Below, piece by piece: positions 60,201 to 64,000 of a DNA stretch of 64,000 bases. The DNA lies in NCBI GenBank assembly GCA_009869945.1, contig WIXG01000020.1, positions 248,001 to 312,000 on the forward strand. Direction: 5' to 3'. The stretch's first letter is position 1. Each line of letters begins with the position of its first letter. This DNA is from Mesaphorura yosii. Its lineage: Eukaryota > Arthropoda > Collembola > Poduromorpha > Tullbergiidae. The position numbers and the translations under genes were made by a program. Under the pieces are notes generated by a model, which saw only the letters and a program-made list of their open reading frames with translations, was not told the origin of the DNA and did no database searches.

Positions 60201-61151
60201 TTTACTGCGCAAAATGAAATTCTTCAGGTATATTGGAAAAGTTTCACTGCTTTGCGATCCATCGAGTACGTACATATAAAGTAATTCGAAACTGTGTGAA
60301 CATTCCGGACAGGGTCCGACTACGATCGGAGCTCAGTTTCAATTCTGCTAGCGCATACACAAGTTTTAGCCGATGGAAATTAGATTAAATTTCGGTTCAG
60401 CTCAGTGCGCTGTAGTAAGCACACAAGCAACATAATCACCTCGCATGGCGCACAGTGCTGATGGTCTGTCTGCTGCAATTGAATTTATGAGCTGTGAGTA
60501 TGAGTTGTTGACAGAACCCATCGGCCCCTGCCTTTCACCACTGAATCCAATGGCTGATTGATTAGGAAATTGTGAGTTGATAGAATTTACAAATTGAAGC
60601 CGCCTTTCTGTTCCGCAGCATTATGAAGGAGAACGTATTGTATCATTTCGTTCACTTGGAATTTGGACGTGGCTATTTTCTCAATTCAAAGAATCTTACT
60701 CAAGAACCCTCTTATTCGAAAATTATGGACACCTTCCAAGCTTCTGCTCGAGTAACACATGGAATTCTGCAACGAGCTGCGAAAGCACGTGTAAGGAACA
60801 TAAAAAACAATATACGAAATTAAGTGAGAAAGCTGAGCTGGCATATCAACATGTGCGATGCTTTATCGATGAAATACTTTATTCATTACGCAGGTTGGAC
60901 TGGTGCAGAATACAAATGAAAGGAAATGGTTGAGCCACTCCTTGGCTCCAATTACGGAGCACGGAACCATGTTTCACTATTGGATCACCAAAACGAAAAA
61001 GAAGAAGGAAGTCGCAGTCAAGCCGATTCCTTTCTGGGTCATTGGGCGACTGTACGACGAATCGAAAGAAATTTTCCTCTGCTATCGAGACGGCAGCATC
61101 CTCGAAAATGCACTGGAAAGCGCCTTCAAGCTCGCACACTCCACGTACTAG
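48261..61151 (+). CDS. INTU: Inturned, planar cell polarity and ciliogenesis effector
   Basis: Sixteen exons whose phases all agree: 48261-48277, 48354-48598, 48686-48819, 51909-51989, 52566-52820, 53617-53765, 57462-57591, 57661-57738, 57783-57860, 57928-58131, 58188-58237, 58784-58953, 59602-59870, 59990-60102, 60619-60790, 60894-61151; 800 residues. The second half is clearly Inturned: AQGMFSTLFSLLNDVTGT, FLFHCLGSFLLHKGRLLASHL, then a Lys/Ser-rich linker, LYHFVHLEFGRGYF, ITEHGTMFHYW and the closing FWVIGRLYDESKEIFLCYRD...ALESAFKLA. INTU, with Fuzzy and Wdpcp, forms the CPLANE complex at basal bodies and acts as a Rab exchange factor; in flies it restricts hair initiation. The first 250 residues (Pro-rich, PTPPTPPRK) are assigned by phase only. 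I see no PDZ domain, which vertebrate INTU has. The intron after exon 2 would use a GC donor (G|GCAAGT), and the frame is also open through it. AATAAA near 61333. Confidence 0.85.
48942..49875. mobile_element. 934-bp terminal-inverted-repeat DNA transposon (TA target site)
   Basis: The left end reads CAAAAGGTGATTCATCCTAT followed by GCTTGACAA. The right end is its inverted copy (…ATAGGATGAATCACCTTTTG), identical over the outer 20 bases and nearly so for about 28. A TA dinucleotide sits immediately outside both ends (48940-48941 and 49876-49877), as expected for Tc1/mariner-type insertion. The interior has only short frames (a 90-codon frame, 48964-49236) with no transposase motif, so it looks non-autonomous. 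It lies in INTU intron 3. Confidence 0.8.
50083..50987 (-). CDS. Unknown type I single-pass membrane protein nested in INTU intron 3
   Basis: Three exons, 50987-50482, 50389-50291 and 50179-50083, join in phase 2 and phase 2 to give 233 residues. Residues 1-19 are a clear signal peptide (MKTILFVLCTCIFAFGLLG). The ectodomain of about 145 residues is acidic in its first half, nearly lacks Cys, and has an amphipathic stretch before the membrane (RKGLEKVYQKLCEAYTEMDNAVKY). One transmembrane helix spans about residues 169-190 (LMGSVFGTIVTLAISFL). The cytoplasmic tail is Ser/Thr-rich and ends SSSDVHEV, which could be a PDZ ligand. I do not recognise the family. If the second donor (AA|GTAAGT) were not used, translation would stop at once (AAG TAA), giving a form lacking the Ser-rich tail. 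Confidence rests on a signal peptide, a membrane helix and an open tail lining up across three phase-matched exons. Confidence 0.65.
53766..57461 (+). other. 3.7-kb intron 6 of INTU
   Basis: Donor GT|GTAAGT after VTGTHPL, acceptor TTGCAG. In vertebrate INTU about 80 residues of a longin-like domain follow VTGT; they are not evident here. I searched for a phase-2/phase-2 exon that could restore them and found none. A 129-codon minus frame (55038-54649) shows no motif. Confidence 0.45.
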
Positions 61152-61371
61152 CATCTTGCGGTTACTCCAATTCATCGGACAGAGCTGCCAGAAGACAATC
61201 TCAAAAACTGTGATAAATTAACTAATGCGAGCGCGTGTAGACAGTTTCAGTTACAAAGTACAAATTATGGCATGCCATATCTGATATCAGGATATTATTG
61301 CGTGTTGGTGCTGTTTCGAAATGAAATGTTAAATAAATAAATTACTCTGCTATTGATTCATTACGCTTTTT

Positions 61372-63006
61372 CTAGTTTGTTGCAATAGTTTCCATTATGC
61401 TCGACTTGCTGTCTGCCATCGACGCCAAATCTGCTCGGTGTCTCAAGGAAAGTTCTTGCACCACGTCCGCTCTTCGCCTGTCAATATCCGGCTCTCGAAA
61501 ATTCGCATCCAACGCCGGATCGTATCTTGTACTGTCCTTCTCTACGCTTTTTCCAATCTTGCTTTCGTACAGGTGACGACAAAATTCTAGCGTCAGCTGC
61601 TGATGTGGAATTCCAGGGTTGATTTGTTCGTACGAGTCTGCTCCGTGGGGAATCATGACTGGTTTGTTCATATCCTGGCTAATTCCCTTCCTGTAATGAA
61701 ATGACCCAACAGAACGTTGAAAAACAGAGACGAATACGCCAACGATTCATGCTGCTTACGGGAACGGCATGTCAAATGCGTAGTGCGAAAATATTTCCCG
61801 TATCCTTCTAGTTAGCGAAATGTCGTCCCTCGAGTAGAAATTTAATGATGCCCCGAGACGGTGAGAAACCAAGCGGAGTACCCGACAAATTGTCTTTCTC
61901 ATTTCTGGTTCAAATTTCTGTAATCAATCAACAGAAGAAGAACATTCGTGTAATTTGGTAAAGAGAAATTACGGGGCACGGGAATACCTCAAACAGATCG
62001 TATTTTGTCCCGATAATAACCAGTGGCAAAGGGAACGGTTCTAGGTAGTCTCTGTCCTGTAAACGTGACATGTATTCATTCGCTTGCATTTAGTTACTTT
62101 GACGAGATGCGTTTGAGCTCGGCTTCACCTGCTCAGCGTCCACAATTCTGGCTGTGAGTTTTTCATCAAGTATTTGAGTTAGATTCACAGCTGCCATTTT
62201 ATCCATTGAGGAAATTGCCAACTTGAATGCCCTGCGAAATGGTATTAGCGTTTTCATATGCACAAATTCAATGTCTTACACTATTTGATTACCTCCGTCC
62301 GTGGGTGATTGCTGCGTCGAGTGCTGACCAGATTTGTTGAGGTTCCGACAAGTCGAGCACGAAGAAAAGTGACATTTTATCAAGGCAGTCGCTGGTTATG
62401 ATTGGAGTCTCAATTAGGTCAGAGAAACGCTTTGCATCTCCTCCGAGTTCCCAAATGTTACAGACGCGCTTTTTCTGAAACGCAATGGAAGCGCATTTCG
62501 TCTTGGATTGCTAAATCGCTCGAAATGCTTTACTCACTTCAGAGGAACGCAGACGAGCGAAGGAGTAGTCGAGGGCCAAGGTTGGTTTTACTGCGTCAGT
62601 TTTCTCCAGAAACGCATTTATGAGGGTCGTCTTACCCTTCAGAAGTCCATTCATTAAGACAAGCTCAGCAGGCCTTACATACTTTGTACACTCACAGCAT
62701 TTTGGTTTCCTAGAACAAATATTGTTGAGAAATTGGTCATGAATTGCTGTGTTCTGCTAGCCTCCTTTGCCATTTCATCCCACAAATTCAGGTCGCTTGG
62801 ATTCCTGTAGGCAAGCAACACGTGTTGGATTGATATAAATCTGAATAAATTTAATAAACTCACAGTGACTTTTCCATGTTCTTGAATTCTGGGTCCGACA
62901 TTGGCGTGGTGGTGAAATCCTTTGACGACGGTAGAAGATGATGCGATTCCTCCGGCGAAAGCGGGTTAGATACCTCAACCTGAGCATTGGTAACTGTTGT
63001 GGCCAT
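61372..63006 (-). CDS. DYNC2LI1: Cytoplasmic dynein-2 light intermediate chain 1
   Basis: Eight phase-consistent exons: 63006-62864, 62804-62696, 62636-62538, 62474-62293, 62231-62129, 62056-61988, 61917-61760, 61690-61372; 393 residues (human about 350). A Walker A motif GNQNAGKT lies at residues 80-87, split exactly by intron 2. Family text follows: LALDYSFARLRSSE, KKRVCNIWELGGDAK, FVLDLSEPQQIWSAL, LPLVIIGTKYDLFEKFEPE and RLGASLNFYSRDD. The protein belongs to the IFT dynein-2 motor that returns cargo from cilium tip to base. It is conserved in flies, where it acts in sensory cilia. Its 3' end faces that of INTU only 220 bases away. The start ATG (63006) is followed by a Ser/Pro-rich leader. 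An X-box-like site sits 160 bases upstream. Confidence 0.95.
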
Positions 63007-63165
63007 TCTGAATGACGTTGTTGGAACCTTAAAGTAATTTATGGTTTCAGAATGGACACAAAACCAATTAGCCGTAACACGTAGTTAAAACGGTACGAGC
63101 TGTCCAGGCAGTCTTTTTGGAAATGTGTAATTAAAATCGACATATGCGATCAGAAAGCATTGGAT

Positions 63166-63179
63166 CGTATCATGGCAAC
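63166..63179 (-). promoter_or_regulatory. RFX X-box-like site upstream of DYNC2LI1
   Basis: Read on the minus strand the site is GTTGCCATGATACG. It has a perfect left half of the ciliary X-box (GTTGCC), the AT spacer, and a right half matching four of six positions (GATACG against RRNRAC). RFX factors drive ciliary genes, including IFT genes, through such sites usually within 200 bases of the start. Position fits; binding is inferred. Confidence 0.45.
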
Positions 63180-63431
63180 CATGTGAAAACAAATACAACC
63201 AAGAAATTTGAGACGACAGGCTTAAAGTGTTCGTCCCACAATGCATTGCGTTCCAGTTACGCTTGGCTATAAATTCAGCTCATGGGCACGGGAATAATGC
63301 AGTTTAAAAATCATACTTTGGCTTTTTATTAAAATGTTCCATCAAAAATAGTAACAATATTCTAACGATTGTCGGCCATTCGGTTGTGACAAGGACTGCT
63401 TTGAAAATAGTTTCATTTTGAATAATTTCCA

Positions 63432-64000
63432 TCAATGAGACTGAGCGATCTCTGAGAAGAAGAGTAGGATATCCTGTATGGTAAAGTCCAGCGTGATCTT
63501 GGCTCCTGGATAACACCGGCTGATTAAACTCTCAATGGATTTATACTGGACAATGAATTCCTCCTGCATGGCCCGCCATACCACCTATCGCAAAAATTGT
63601 GAATTTTTAATCTGTCTCCTTTAATTGCTTTGGACAAAAATCAAGCATTGGTATATTTACCTGCAGGACGTTTTCCTCCTCGGACAAGTGTTTCTCCACC
63701 TTTTTAAACAAGGCCTCCAACCCCTTCTTAACCTCCTTGGCAGGATATTCTTTAATCACACGCTTAAGTTCGGCACGACTGAAGGCCATCTGGAAGCCAA
63801 TCTCGGATTCTTTAACGCCCTGACTGACTTTAGTCTGCACTCCTTCGAAAAACTCCTACGAAAGGGACAAATTATCTTTAGTATTAGTATTTGGTAAGGA
63901 CAAAATATAAAGTGTTAGAGTGCTAACATTTAGTTTCACAAGCGGTCTTCCAAAGTATTTGGTCACGTATGCATTCAGAGCCTCATTGTATTTGGCTTTG
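63432..64000 (-). CDS. EXOC1: Exocyst complex component 1 (Sec3), C-terminal part
   Basis: The last three coding exons are present: 64000-63928 (running off the window), 63855-63661 and 63584-63432. They read [20 protein letters not shown], then [20 protein letters not shown] and [20 protein letters not shown], and finish [20 protein letters not shown] ... [17 protein letters not shown], a near-exact match to the end of animal EXOC1 including the terminal AQSH. EXOC1 is part of the eight-subunit exocyst that tethers secretory vesicles at the plasma membrane and also delivers membrane to the primary cilium. The rest of the gene lies to the right of the window. TGA at 63434-63432. Confidence 0.95.

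Overview
The window looks like nuclear DNA of an arthropod. Genes are split by many short GT-AG introns, there are AATAAA poly(A) signals, and two families largely confined to arthropods and their relatives are present: an insect-type gustatory receptor and an IR93a-like ionotropic receptor. A springtail or other non-dipteran lineage is plausible, but the sequence alone cannot fix the species. Exon joins below were made by hand from splice sites and codon phase, with family similarity judged from memory of conserved motifs.

Layout. 0.1-1.7 kb (+): two-exon gustatory receptor. 1.9-4.7 kb (-): 11-exon, five-Ig, single-pass receptor resembling the outside half of a VEGFR/PVR receptor but with no kinase. 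5.9-7.2 kb (+): F-box protein with an FBXO2/6-type sugar-recognition (FBA) domain, followed at 8.1-8.3 kb by a relic of a second copy and a GC-rich segment of unknown origin. 8.9-12.7 kb (+): IR93a-like receptor without an amino-terminal domain. 13.8-19.7 kb (+): complete NMDA receptor subunit 1 gene (20 exons). 21.7-42.4 kb (-): KCTD8/12/16-type gene, five small exons over 20.7 kb, with a decayed Piwi fragment in its 12.8 kb intron. 48.3-61.2 kb (+): Inturned (INTU), with one intron holding both a 934-bp terminal-inverted-repeat element and a complete nested minus-strand gene for an unknown type I membrane protein. 61.4-63.0 kb (-): dynein-2 light intermediate chain (DYNC2LI1). 63.4-64.0 kb (-): 3' end of exocyst subunit EXOC1/Sec3.

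Themes. The left part holds chemosensory and synaptic receptors (GR, IR93a, NMDAR1, and a KCTD class known in vertebrates as GABA-B receptor partners). The right end holds three neighbours with known links to cilia or polarised membrane traffic (INTU, DYNC2LI1, EXOC1), with an RFX X-box-like site upstream of DYNC2LI1. The least explained items are the nested membrane-protein gene, the kinase-less Ig receptor, the GC-rich segment at 7.4-8.1 kb and the transposon-like element.
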